Shown here: positions 1 through 7,983 of the stretch, piece after piece
Position numbering within the stretch: position 1 is the first letter of the stretch
Layout of the letters: each line of letters starts with the position of its first letter
Source of the DNA: Roseimaritima sp.
GTDB taxonomy: Bacteria > Planctomycetota > Planctomycetia > Pirellulales > Pirellulaceae
Assembly (NCBI GenBank): GCA_007124075.1
Contig: SLFV01000300.1
Location: 1-19,624, forward strand
Direction: 5' to 3'
DNA length: 19,624 bases
The notes under the pieces: model-generated
Told to the model about the DNA's origin: nothing
Databases searched by the model: none
Seen by the model: only the letters and a program-made list of their open reading frames with translations
Position numbers and translations under genes: made by a program

Positions 1-1500
1 ATTGTCGACCAGCATCCCAACGGCAAATGCCATTCCCGCTAGGCTGATGACGTTCAATGATCGATCCCACAAGTTCATCATTAAGAACGTGCCGATGACG
101 CTGATTGGGATCGCGAGACTGACCACGATCGCACCCCGAGCGAACCAGAAACCCGCGATCAAAATGACCGCCAACGTCAGCAGGAAATACCAGGGGGAGA
201 CAAACACAGCCAACGCCGTTGTGACGACAATCAATGGGACGGTGACCAGTGTCCGGAACTGCATGTGCAAAAACATCATCAGCACAATCATTGTCAATGC
301 ACTGCCGATGACGATATTTTGGTTAACCAGTCCGACGGCGGCGTAGATGTATTCGGTTTCGTCATAAACCTGCAGTAACTGCAGGTCACGGTCGAACAAT
401 GCTTGGTCATTGAGTTCCTGCACCGCCGTCCGCAATCCCGACATGACGTCCAGCACGTTTGCTCCGGTTTCTCGCAGCGCGTTGACCGCGATCACGTTAT
501 CCCCAAAGCGGCGGACGATTCCATCGGGCTTCTTGAAGCCCATTCGCACGTCGGCAACATCGCGGATGTAAACCGGTGTTCCATCGATGGTCGCCAAGAT
601 TTGATCGCCGATTTGTTCGGCAGAACGAAATTGATTGATGGTGCGGACGACGTACCTACGTTTGCCCTCCCAGAAATCCCCGCCCGAGGTGTCTCGATTC
701 TGCTGCCGCAGCACACGACGAATATCGTCGATCGTTAACTGTCGAGCAGCCAGGCGTTCGGGATCGACGATCACCTGCATTTCTTCGACCAGGCCGCCCA
801 ACACGTTGGCGGTGGAAACTCCACGGACCCGCTCGAACCTAGCCTTGATCGTATCTTCCGCAAACCGTCGCATCCCGGCGACGTTCAGTTGGGGTGGCAA
901 CAGCGGGATCACGTCTGGTTGATCGTCGGCCAATCGCTGTAGTCGGAGCAACCGCAAACCCGGATTTTCTAACCTCGCGATCGCCTCCAATCGCTCGGCC
1001 AGTTCGTTGTCGCCCGCGGTCGCAAGTTGATCGGCAAATTGGCGAATCTCCGCCGCAGTCGATTGTCTTGCGCTGAGAATGAACCAAGCAATCGGACTGT
1101 TGGAAGAATTGCTGGTCGAAATTACGGGTTGCTTCGCATCCTCCGGATAATCGCGGACTTGTTGCAGGCGACTGTTGACCTTCAGCAACGCCTCCTCCAT
1201 GTTGGTGCCGATGTTGAATTCCAAGATGATCGTGGAACGCGAGTCGGCCGACGTGCTGCTAAGTTTGGTCAACCCTTCCACGCTCTTGAGTTGGTCTTCC
1301 TGCTCCTGCGTGATTTCGCGCTCGACCTCCTGGGGGCTGGCACCCGGCCAGAGGGTTTCTACGGTCAGCGTGGGTATCTGGACTTCGGGGGTTAATTGCA
1401 TTGGCATTCGCAGCAAGGCAATCACGCCGAATAAAATCAGCAGCAAGGCTCCGACACTGACCTTGATTGGGTTGGCAACACAGGCTTCGATAAAGGTCAC
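1..1500 (-). CDS. RND efflux permease, N-terminal 500 residues (3' end outside window)
   Basis: Inner-membrane proton-driven pump subunit of the AcrB/HAE1-HME superfamily, partnered by the HlyD-type adaptor encoded just upstream. The frame is open from a GTG at 1500 down to base 1 without a stop. Visible are TM1 (about residues 12-30), the porter region with the motif NVLGG near residue 235, TM2 (about 398-420), TM3 (about 461-475), and TM4 ending in GMLVDN at the window edge; that Asp matches the proton-relay Asp of AcrB. The start is supported by GAAGG at 1509-1513, eight bases upstream. Two departures from AcrB are seen: about 45-50 extra residues in the first porter subdomain (roughly 145-210) and about 38 mostly hydrophobic residues between TM2 and TM3 (421-460). 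The family call is firm; the substrate cannot be told. Confidence 0.93.
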   Translation of the reverse strand, partial: MTFIEACVANPIKVSVGALLLILFGVIALLRMPMQLTPEVQIPTLTVETLWPGASPQEVEREITQEQEDQLKSVEGLTKLSSTSADSRSTIILEFNIGTNMEEALLKVNSRLQQVRDYPEDAKQPVISTSNSSNSPIAWFILSARQSTAAEIRQFADQLATAGDNELAERLEAIARLENPGLRLLRLQRLADDQPDVIPLLPPQLNVAGMRRFAEDTIKARFERVRGVSTANVLGGLVEEMQVIVDPERLAARQLTIDDIRRVLRQQNRDTSGGDFWEGKRRYVVRTINQFRSAEQIGDQILATIDGTPVYIRDVADVRMGFKKPDGIVRRFGDNVIAVNALRETGANVLDVMSGLRTAVQELNDQALFDRDLQLLQVYDETEYIYAAVGLVNQNIVIGSALTMIVLMMFLHMQFRTLVTVPLIVVTTALAVFVSPWYFLLTLAVILIAGFWFARGAIVVSLAIPISVIGTFLMMNLWDRSLNVISLAGMAFAVGMLVDN

Positions 1501-1508
1501 GCGTTTTA

Positions 1509-1513
1509 CCTTC
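1509..1513 (-). promoter_or_regulatory. Ribosome binding site of the RND permease
   Basis: GAAGG on the minus strand lies between the adaptor stop codon (1516-1518) and the GTG at 1500, with an eight-base spacer. It decides the GTG as the start of the permease, because no ATG is available there. The same sequence and spacing occur before the CTG-started flavoprotein. Confidence 0.6.
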
Positions 1514-1515
1514 AG

Positions 1516-2811
1516 CTATGCGTCGTTGTCGTAGGCGAACGAATCTTCCATCAGGGAGTCCGCATCGATCGTCGAACGAACGACAACGGCCTGATTGGGA
1601 CGCAAGCGTTCATTGCCGCGGACCACAATGACGTCACCCGATTGCAATTGATCCGCTGGTTCGCCGTGGACTTCGATCAAGCCGCCATAGCTGGACCCTT
1701 TCCGGACGTTCACGGGGAACGCCTTGCCCTCACTGATTTTTATAACCCTGGCGTTTGCTCCGGCCAGGATCAAGGCGTCTTTGGGGACCAATAGCACGGT
1801 TTGCGTTTCCCGCGTGGGCAACGAGACTCGGGCGGTCATTCCGGGTAATAAGACGTGGCGTTCATCGACCCGGGGGTTTTCTAGCTGGATATGAACGGGA
1901 AAGGAACGTGATTGCAAGTCCCCCTCAGGGACGATCAGCGCAACCTGGCCGGCGAAGGTGCGATCGGGATAAGCTTCTAGCGAAAGCGGGCACTTCATTC
2001 CCACTCGGATGACTGCAATATTCGATTCGGGAACGTTAACAATGGCTTTGATCGGATCGATCTCCACGACCTCAGCGACCGATTCACCCTGACGCAGCCA
2101 AGCCCCGGTCTCGGTTAACTCACGCGCAACGTATCCATTGAAGGGGGCACGAACGGTGAACTTTTCCAACCGATCCTCGATGCTTTCGATCGTCTGACGT
2201 TGGACTTCGACTTTGGCTTTCGCCTGGCTGATCCGCTCGGGACGCGGACCGTTGCGAATTAGCTGTAACTGATTTTCTGCTTGTTGCAAAATTGCCTGGG
2301 CACGTTGGGCGGCAGCTTGCGCGGCCTCATACTCTTCTTGCGAAAACCCAACGGAATCTTTGAACAGCCGCTCGGCACGTTCAAAACGCGACTGCGCGTA
2401 CCGCAAGTCGGCTCGCGCGGCAGAAAACTGGGCTTCGGCCAATAAAATTTCTTCGGGCAACGAACCATTGACCAGTTCCTCCAGTTCGTGTTGGCGCAAT
2501 TGCAGTTCCGCGATCGCTCCGTCGCGCTGAATGCCCATTGCACGGGTCCGAAGTTCCGCCAGCGGTTGCCTGACAGAAACCGACAGCCCCGCTTTCGCGG
2601 GAAACTGTTCGACCCGTCCTTCAACCGCACTGCCGACAACCGCACGCCGGTTGGGGTACAAATTGGCAACGTATGTCCGTTTGGCGGTCACCGTCCGTTC
2701 AATCACTTGGGTCGTGACAACCGGGACCGAATCACCGGATTGCGCCAGCAACGGCTTGTCGGCAGTCGCCAACGCGAAGGTCAAGAGTGCTAGGAGTCGA
2801 ATCGTGGTCAT
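1516..2811 (-). CDS. RND/HlyD-family efflux periplasmic adaptor subunit
   Basis: Membrane fusion protein that links an inner-membrane RND pump to an outer-membrane channel. From the ATG at 2811 it is 431 residues, starting with a signal peptide (MTTIRLLALLTFALATA, likely cleaved after LLAQ). In order follow a first lipoyl half (VEGRVEQF), a long alpha-helical coiled-coil hairpin of about residues 85-205 rich in Glu, Gln and Arg, a second lipoyl half (FTVRAPFNGYVARELTE), a beta-barrel part and a membrane-proximal domain (LLPGMTARVSLP). The gene ends 15 bases before the permease start, so the two are surely one operon. An in-frame GTG at 2847 would add 12 residues that fit a signal peptide poorly; a perfect AGGAGG at 2847-2852 overlaps it. 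The true start is therefore uncertain; the function is not. Confidence 0.93.
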   Translation of the reverse strand: MTTIRLLALLTFALATADKPLLAQSGDSVPVVTTQVIERTVTAKRTYVANLYPNRRAVVGSAVEGRVEQFPAKAGLSVSVRQPLAELRTRAMGIQRDGAIAELQLRQHELEELVNGSLPEEILLAEAQFSAARADLRYAQSRFERAERLFKDSVGFSQEEYEAAQAAAQRAQAILQQAENQLQLIRNGPRPERISQAKAKVEVQRQTIESIEDRLEKFTVRAPFNGYVARELTETGAWLRQGESVAEVVEIDPIKAIVNVPESNIAVIRVGMKCPLSLEAYPDRTFAGQVALIVPEGDLQSRSFPVHIQLENPRVDERHVLLPGMTARVSLPTRETQTVLLVPKDALILAGANARVIKISEGKAFPVNVRKGSSYGGLIEVHGEPADQLQSGDVIVVRGNERLRPNQAVVVRSTIDADSLMEDSFAYDNDA

Positions 2812-2916
2812 CGGCGAGTAGAAACAGGCGGCGGGAATAAGTGGCACCTCCTCAGATTCTAATTCAGTGTCACGTAAAACGCGGTTGGCTTGGAAAAATG
2901 AACCCAGGAAATTTGC

Positions 2917-4128
2917 CTACGGCTGTTGTGTCACCAGGCTACCCAGAGTCACAGACACTTTTTCGATATTTCCCGCTCGAATGTACGTGACGTCAACCTC
3001 GTCGCCGGGAGCATAGTTGAAGATGGCCTCCTGGAGATCGGAAAACCGTTGTACCTTCGCCTCACCGATGCGGATCACAATATCATTGGTTTGCAGCCCC
3101 GCCGCTTCCGCAGCACCCCCGACGGTAACCCTGGAGATGATGCATTCTGCCGCCCAAGGTTCGCAGATGACTCCCAAGAAACCCCCACGCTTATAAACGA
3201 TCTGGATGGCTGGGAGCTTGGAACGCAATTTCTTGACGCCGTCAGGCGTGATTTTGGTGGCACTTAGAACCAATTTTTGTCGAAGCGGTAGCTGCGAGAA
3301 AAAATCGACCGCTCGATCATCGACAGGGCTGTAACGAATCTCTAATTGCTCCAGACGATTCAGCTCCCTCAGCGGGGCGAGGTCGCTGGTCGTTAAATGC
3401 GTGTTGGTAATCAGCAAGTGTTGTAGGTCGGGCATGCGAGCCACCGCAGCTAAGAGTTCTCCCGAAACCTCCGGCCCCTCCAGAGCTGCGTATTGAAACC
3501 GATCCAGCCAACCAAACCACGCCAGGGGGGTCGTGTCGCCGTCCCAGTCCTTGACATAGACAGCTTCCTCGTTGATCGACGAGGATTCCATGACCACGTT
3601 GCTGAAACCGATTTGAATCCCCGCGCGGCTGAGGTGTTCGCGTGCCTGATCGTGACGCCGCACCGTAAGTGCATTGGTGGCTGCTTTCGCACGTGAGGAT
3701 GCCGATGTTCGCCCACTCTTGACCAACGTCTGCAGTGCATCCCAGCCGACCGGTGGATCAAATGGTGTCTCACCGGCCGCGATTCGCTGCAGCAATTGCA
3801 ACACGCGTTCGGTTTGTTCCAAATCGCTCCGCTGCACGGCAGAGACCAAATCGGGAACCGCCTCCGCTCCTAACTTGGCCAATTCCAAGGAGGCCAGTTC
3901 TCGGCGAACGTATTGATCGCTGCCCAACTGTGCCACCAAATCGCGGATGGTTTCGGCGTGGGGCGAGTCCGCTTGAGCCATACAATGGCCGGGCAGCAAA
4001 GCCACAATCGTGATCAATGCGATTCCATTAGAAACGGTCGAAAGCGTTCGAAAACTGCGAACGAATCGACGCTCACCGGCGATACTCAGCCAGCGAACCA
4101 TCCAAATTTTCTGGAGAGCGAACACCAT
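2917..4128 (-). CDS. Secreted or membrane-anchored HEAT / leucine-rich / PDZ domain protein
   Basis: A 403-residue protein of unknown role built from three interaction modules. The N-terminus carries a hydrophobic stretch (about 34-49, ending HCMAQA), probably a long signal peptide or an anchor. Residues about 57-120 look like HEAT-type helices (ELASLELAKLGAEAVPDL). Residues about 225-305 hold leucine-rich repeats with the spacing LQHLLITNTHLTTSDLAPL and LEQLEIRYSPVDDRAV. Residues about 313-397 form a PDZ domain (GFLGV, GGAAEAAGLQTNDIVIRIG), which binds C-terminal peptides. No protease domain or catalytic triad is visible, so this is not a DegP-like protease. It sits on the same strand as the efflux genes, about 105 bases upstream of the adaptor ATG, but nothing shows a functional link. 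The ATG at 4128 lacks a Shine-Dalgarno sequence; Met10 is an alternative. Confidence 0.85.
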   Translation of the reverse strand: MVFALQKIWMVRWLSIAGERRFVRSFRTLSTVSNGIALITIVALLPGHCMAQADSPHAETIRDLVAQLGSDQYVRRELASLELAKLGAEAVPDLVSAVQRSDLEQTERVLQLLQRIAAGETPFDPPVGWDALQTLVKSGRTSASSRAKAATNALTVRRHDQAREHLSRAGIQIGFSNVVMESSSINEEAVYVKDWDGDTTPLAWFGWLDRFQYAALEGPEVSGELLAAVARMPDLQHLLITNTHLTTSDLAPLRELNRLEQLEIRYSPVDDRAVDFFSQLPLRQKLVLSATKITPDGVKKLRSKLPAIQIVYKRGGFLGVICEPWAAECIISRVTVGGAAEAAGLQTNDIVIRIGEAKVQRFSDLQEAIFNYAPGDEVDVTYIRAGNIEKVSVTLGSLVTQQP

Positions 4129-4288
4129 CCGTTACCACGTTTAAGGTTGCTCGTGAGCATTGATGAAGCCAGTTACCACGGTCGGCTGACGCCCCAATCG
4201 GGATCGCGGGCCAGCACAAGTGGATGCTGCGCTGTAGTTTAACATGCCTTGACTAGGACTGGGAATCACCAGTTCCGTATTGCGTCGT

Positions 4289-5224
4289 TCATGGCTGATC
4301 AGGTGCCAAAGCGGGAGTCTTTTTAGGCAGCTTTGCCGTCGGGGTTGCGTCGGCATTTAAATCCCCCATGGCGTACTGGACCCCATCTAAAATGTGTCGC
4401 AGGATGCGGGGGTGTTCAAACGTCTCTTCACGATGACCAAAATTCGTGTAGAACACTCGTCCATTACCAGCTTCTCGCAACCACGAAACCGGCACCGGCC
4501 GTGGCCCATCTTTGATCTGGTTCAATACCTTCGGTTGATTCATGTCCAAACTGACCAGGATCCGCAAAACTCCGGTCCCCTGAAACGTCTTGGGGTCGTA
4601 CTGGTAAATTTCGTCTTGGTGCCAAAAACCCTGGCTTTCAAAAGCCGCATTCAAGGTATGTTCGGGATCGTCCAATTGGAATGCCCAGGTTCCGCCCGCG
4701 TTCCACGGGTGACCTGCAAATTGCCCACCCACGATCGCGCGGCAATCGGGGTGATGTCCGAAATTATCGCTTGCCGCATGCAGACCCACCAATCCACCGC
4801 CGCCAGCAATGTAATCCAAAAAAGCATTCTGATGCGTGACCGTTGGGAATCGCATGTGTGTCGTATTGTTCAGGAGAATCGCATCATAGCGAGCTAAGTT
4901 TTCCGGAGTGAAAACGTCGTAACTATCCGCCAAATCGGTTTGATAAGCGCCCGTTTTTTTTCCCATCAACTCGATCGCTTGATTGCCACTGGGGATCGAG
5001 GTGTGTATGAACCCCTCGCAGCGATAAAAAACCAGGACCCGACGTTCTTTCTTGGGCGTGGCGGTCGGCGACTCGGGAGCGGCTTGCTGGATCCTCTGAG
5101 CCGTCTCCGCCGTGACCGGTTTCAGACGCTCGGCTTTCTTTTTCTGCCAATCATCGGCATTTGCTTCGATCGCCCAAATGGAAAGCAAGCAAAGCAGGAA
5201 ACTGGTTAATGCCCGTGACGTCAT
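4289..5224 (-). CDS. Secreted ThuA-domain (trehalose utilisation / glutamine amidotransferase-like) protein
   Basis: A 311-residue secreted protein with a ThuA fold, a class I glutamine amidotransferase-like family common in planctomycetes and often linked to carbohydrate use. The signal peptide is MTSRALTSFLLCLLSIWAIEA, with likely cleavage near NADD. The ThuA domain spans about residues 60-285, with RVLVFYRCEGFIHTSIP at its start, YDAILLNNTTHM, GGGGLVGLHAASDNF, the HPWN segment, and NGRVFYTNFGHREETF near the end. There is no nucleophile Cys in the usual amidotransferase elbow (GLHAAS), as is normal for ThuA, so amidotransferase activity is not expected. The ATG at 5224 is chosen because GGAGAG lies five bases upstream; an ATG at 5248 would add eight residues and has no ribosome binding site. 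The substrate is unknown. The C-terminal tail is rich in Lys, Pro and Ala. Confidence 0.9.
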   Translation of the reverse strand: MTSRALTSFLLCLLSIWAIEANADDWQKKKAERLKPVTAETAQRIQQAAPESPTATPKKERRVLVFYRCEGFIHTSIPSGNQAIELMGKKTGAYQTDLADSYDVFTPENLARYDAILLNNTTHMRFPTVTHQNAFLDYIAGGGGLVGLHAASDNFGHHPDCRAIVGGQFAGHPWNAGGTWAFQLDDPEHTLNAAFESQGFWHQDEIYQYDPKTFQGTGVLRILVSLDMNQPKVLNQIKDGPRPVPVSWLREAGNGRVFYTNFGHREETFEHPRILRHILDGVQYAMGDLNADATPTAKLPKKTPALAPDQP

Positions 5225-5229
5225 TCTGG

Positions 5230-5235
5230 CTCTCC
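5230..5235 (-). promoter_or_regulatory. Ribosome binding site deciding the ThuA start
   Basis: GGAGAG on the minus strand sits five bases before the ATG at 5224. The alternative upstream ATG at 5248 is preceded by an A-rich stretch with no such motif, so the shorter start, directly followed by a signal peptide, is preferred. Confidence 0.55.
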
Positions 5236-5506
5236 AACATGGTTTCATTTTTTTCGGTTTTGCGAGGTCTGTTCTCAGGGTGGTCCATTGTCCGCCGGGG
5301 CGCGAGGAATTTGATTGCAGTTCGTCTAATTCCCGCAGCCAAATTCAATGCGTTCAGCAGCAGCGAAGTTCCGCGTTTCCGAACCATGGTGAACAACTCT
5401 GCGGGACCGTCGACCGCAACGCTCACTATACACCAGCGGCGGCGTTCTTGCAGCAATTTCTAGGTTAAAGCCCGGTAAACGACGGTAGCAGACGCAGTCG
5501 CTGAAG

Positions 5507-6841
5507 CTATCCGCCTTTTTCCCTACGGTGACGAGCGATAGCTTGGCCAGCGACATGTCCCGTGCTAAATGCAGCCTGAAAATTGTAACCCCCGATCCAA
5601 CCGTCTAGGTCCAGCACCTCTCCGGCAATGTAGAGTCCCGGAATGATTCGGCTTTGCATCGTCCGTGGATCGATCTCCCGAAGACAAACACCGCCAGCGG
5701 TCACTTCCGCCTTGTCAAACCCACGTGACTGATGCACCTCCAAATCCAACGATTTGATGGCCGAGACGGATTGTTCGACCAATGTTTGCCGCAATTCGGC
5801 CAGGGGACGGTCGCTTTCCAGTTCACCAAGGGTTGCCGCAAGGATTCCCGCGGCCAACCGTTTGGGGAGGTGCTGAGCAAGGAGTGACGTCAGCGATTGG
5901 CCACCATGTTGGTTCCGCGCGGTGGCAAACCAATCCCGCAGTTTGGCTTGCGACCACTCTGGGAAAAAATCGGCGACCAGTGCAAATCGCTGAAATCCGT
6001 CGACTGCCGTGAAATGACGACTTACATCCATCGGTGCCGGACCCGAAAAACCGAAATGAGTAAACAGGAGCCCTCCCTCGCGCGCTGCCAAAGGCTGAAT
6101 TTTCCGTTTGTTGGTTCGTTTGTTTTTTCCAAGCTTCTTCGCTGCCAATGGATTTGCGGTTGCCAGAATTTTGGGCACAACCGATAAACGGACATTGGGC
6201 AGGGTCAAACCACTTAGGTCTCGCGTCCAGGGGGCACCACCAACCAGAGGAACCAAGGCCGGATGCGTTTGTCCGATGCTGTGTCCCAGTGATTGCAACC
6301 AACCATACCCATCGCCCGTCGTCCCGCATCTCGGCCAGCTTCTGCCCCCGGAGGTGACGATCACGCGATCAGCATGCAGGGTTTGGTCAACCGTCACCAC
6401 GTCAAAACCGCCTTCCGGGGAGACTTTCAGATTCCGCACTGCCGTTCCGGTTTTGATCTGAACGCCCCACCGAAGGGCATCCGCCAACAAACAATCGCGT
6501 ACTTCAACCGCCCGGTCATTTTGCGGAAAGACTTTTCCGGTCGCTTCGACCTTGGTTGCCAACCCTAACCGGTTGAACATCCGGACCGTTGCCGCGGGAG
6601 ATAACTGCTGCAAGGCCTGACGGAGAAACAGCCCTGACTTGCCGAACGCCGTCATGATCGTTTCGCTGTCACCATCGTGAGTCAAGTTGCATCGCGTGCC
6701 GCCGGACATCAAGATTTTTGTTCCGGTCTTGTTGTTCTTCTCCAACAACACGACGCGGCCTGCCCCGGCTTGGGCAGCTCGCGCGGCCGCTACCAAACCG
6801 GCGGCGCCTGCCCCAATTACGACAATGTCTGCGTTGTTCAG
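5507..6841 (-). CDS. HI0933/BaiN-like NAD(P)/FAD-dependent oxidoreductase, apparent CTG start
   Basis: Cytosolic flavoprotein of the HI0933 (YhiN/BaiN) family; members bind FAD through an N-terminal Rossmann fold, and their physiological substrate is mostly unknown. The dinucleotide-binding motif reads IVVIGAGAAG (Gly10, Gly12, Gly15), with an acidic residue at the end of strand 2 (VVLLEKN). It also has the family signatures SGGTRCNLTH, VTSGGRSWPRCGTTGDGYG, and a C-terminal IAGEVLDLDGWIGGYNFQ segment that closes the FAD site. The only standard start in frame is a TTG at 6796, which would remove the whole glycine motif. The frame continues upstream to a CTG at 6841, just two codons after an in-frame TGA, and GAAGG lies eight bases before that CTG. 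I therefore place the start at CTG, giving 444 residues. The function call is firm and the start is inferred. Its C-terminus ends about 280 bases from the ThuA gene. Confidence 0.92.
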   Translation of the reverse strand: MNNADIVVIGAGAAGLVAAARAAQAGAGRVVLLEKNNKTGTKILMSGGTRCNLTHDGDSETIMTAFGKSGLFLRQALQQLSPAATVRMFNRLGLATKVEATGKVFPQNDRAVEVRDCLLADALRWGVQIKTGTAVRNLKVSPEGGFDVVTVDQTLHADRVIVTSGGRSWPRCGTTGDGYGWLQSLGHSIGQTHPALVPLVGGAPWTRDLSGLTLPNVRLSVVPKILATANPLAAKKLGKNKRTNKRKIQPLAAREGGLLFTHFGFSGPAPMDVSRHFTAVDGFQRFALVADFFPEWSQAKLRDWFATARNQHGGQSLTSLLAQHLPKRLAAGILAATLGELESDRPLAELRQTLVEQSVSAIKSLDLEVHQSRGFDKAEVTAGGVCLREIDPRTMQSRIIPGLYIAGEVLDLDGWIGGYNFQAAFSTGHVAGQAIARHRREKGG

Positions 6842-6849
6842 AAGTCAAC

Positions 6850-6854
6850 CCTTC
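6850..6854 (-). promoter_or_regulatory. Ribosome binding site supporting a CTG start
   Basis: GAAGG on the minus strand is followed by eight bases and then CTG (6839-6841), the codon that begins a reading frame with a complete FAD-binding motif. An in-frame TGA at 6845-6847 rules out any start farther upstream. Confidence 0.5.
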
Positions 6855-6888
6855 ACTCGTAAACCCTCGCCTCGCGTTGCGGCTTGGA

Positions 6889-7416
6889 TCAGCGTTTGCG
6901 GCCCAGCCTGGTGGTGGCGATCGCGGTCAGCAATCCGGCCGCCGCGATGCCGTAGCCAATCACCGCCCGGCGTCGCCACCCGGCCTTGCGGTCGGCGTCC
7001 ACCTGATATTGAAAAGGCAGCCTGATGATCATGGGCTGTTGCGTCAATGTGTCCCAGCGCTGGACCAGTTCCGCTGGTGAGCTTTGCATGATGTATTCCT
7101 CCTCGTAGGCCAAGTGTCGCTCTAGGTCGTATTCCACTTTGATGGCAACGGAAACGACCAGGGCAAACGTCGCAAAAATGACCGCCAGGAGCGTCAATAG
7201 TCCGGAGGCACCAAAGAACATCCGTGCCCCCAGGGACCACTCCGGCGGGGCTTGCTGCTGGGAAATCTCCTGGTTTGTCAAGGGAAGCGATCGTAAATGA
7301 CCCAGCAGAGGGACGTCGACGATTTCGCCACACGCGGGACATGCTACCTTGTCCCCCGCTTGACCAGGCGAAACTGGGATTAAATGACCACATGAATCAC
7401 AGGGTAAAAGATGCAT
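6889..7416 (-). CDS. Zinc-ribbon, two-helix membrane protein of unknown function
   Basis: A small protein of 175 residues that I do not recognise by name. The N-terminus forms a zinc-ribbon-like motif, CDSCGH then CPACGE (Cys6, Cys9, Cys26, Cys29), of the kind planctomycete proteins often carry before a membrane region. A first transmembrane helix covers about residues 64-91, a middle segment rich in Glu and Tyr (YDLERHLAYEEEYIM) follows, and a second helix lies at about 150-170, with a basic end (LGRKR). With two helices the termini should lie on the same, probably cytoplasmic, side. It lies 47 bases upstream of the flavoprotein and may be cotranscribed with it. An in-frame GTG at 7437 would add seven residues. 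The overlapping minus frame at 6845-7393 is a shadow of this gene. Confidence 0.75.
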   Translation of the reverse strand: MHLLPCDSCGHLIPVSPGQAGDKVACPACGEIVDVPLLGHLRSLPLTNQEISQQQAPPEWSLGARMFFGASGLLTLLAVIFATFALVVSVAIKVEYDLERHLAYEEEYIMQSSPAELVQRWDTLTQQPMIIRLPFQYQVDADRKAGWRRRAVIGYGIAAAGLLTAIATTRLGRKR

Positions 7417-7879
7417 GCCTAAACCGATCCAGAACACGGGGAACTTTTCATTCGCAGACTAGACCGACGGTCGTTGTCGACTATGATTAACATACGGAAC
7501 AACCGCTAAAACAATCTCCTCGATCCCCTTTTTAGGGGTCTTGGTCAACAGCGAATTGGTTTGTTCGCAAATGTGAGTATGCATGAGGCATGGACTCATT
7601 TGGGGTTCCGCAGCAAGGTGAAAACCGGGCGAAGCAAGAGGAGACATTCATCACCAGTCGTCATTTCCCGTCGTCCCGTCAGGATTGGGTGGCTGCGATC
7701 GTTGGTAGTTGGATTGATCATGCACGATGGTCGGTACGCTGTCCAGTGCGTGGAGGGTTCATTCCCGATAGGGTTATTTGGTTTGGTGAAGCCAAGTCAA
7801 CTTTGGGGGGGCCTTGCAAATCCTTCAGGTGTAAAGTCCTTCCATTTGCTTGCCTGCGTTCGATTTCAGTTTATCAGAG

Positions 7880-7888
7880 TGGTAGAAT
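7880..7888 (+). promoter_or_regulatory. Candidate extended -10 promoter element for the sigma factor gene
   Basis: TGGTAGAAT matches the extended -10 pattern TGnTATAAT at all but one position. No good -35 box lies 16-18 bases before it, which is acceptable for an extended -10 promoter. A second, weaker pair (TTGCCT at 7850-7855 and TATCAG at 7872-7877, 16-base spacer) overlaps it. A transcript from here would have a leader of about 95 bases. Confidence 0.3.
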
Positions 7889-7977
7889 TCATTGCTGCCG
7901 TGGCCGACGACTAGCCAGTCCGTTATTCGCCACGTTGTGAATCTACGGCAACCCCCAGGCAATCATTATTTTTAGGT

Positions 7978-7983
7978 AAGGAG
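7978..7983 (+). promoter_or_regulatory. Ribosome binding site of the sigma factor gene
   Basis: AAGGAG is followed by seven bases and then TTG at 7991. This strong match fixes TTG as the start codon although no ATG is nearby. Confidence 0.75.

Noticed and set aside
5411..5430. TATAGT on the minus strand (near 5424-5429) as a -10 box for the ThuA gene
   Set aside because: The nearest acceptable -35 (TTGCTG) lies about 20 bases away, too far for a convincing promoter.
5151..5456. Minus-strand frame of 101 codons overlapping the start of the ThuA gene
   Set aside because: It overlaps the signal peptide region of a clear gene in another frame and has no motif or ribosome site.
6845..7393. A second 182-codon minus-strand frame almost coincident with the zinc-ribbon gene
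   Set aside because: It is the same DNA read one base off. It has no domain, no ribosome site and a chaotic residue mix, while the other frame shows two CxxC pairs and two membrane helices.
7525..7538. Short hairpin CCCCT-TTTT-AGGGG that might be a terminator
   Set aside because: The stem is only five pairs and neither strand has a following T run, and no gene ends close by.
7561..7940. Two overlapping plus-strand frames of about 117 codons in the region before the sigma factor
   Set aside because: No ribosome binding site, no recognisable motif, and composition rich in Arg, Ser, Cys and Trp typical of non-coding GC-rich DNA.
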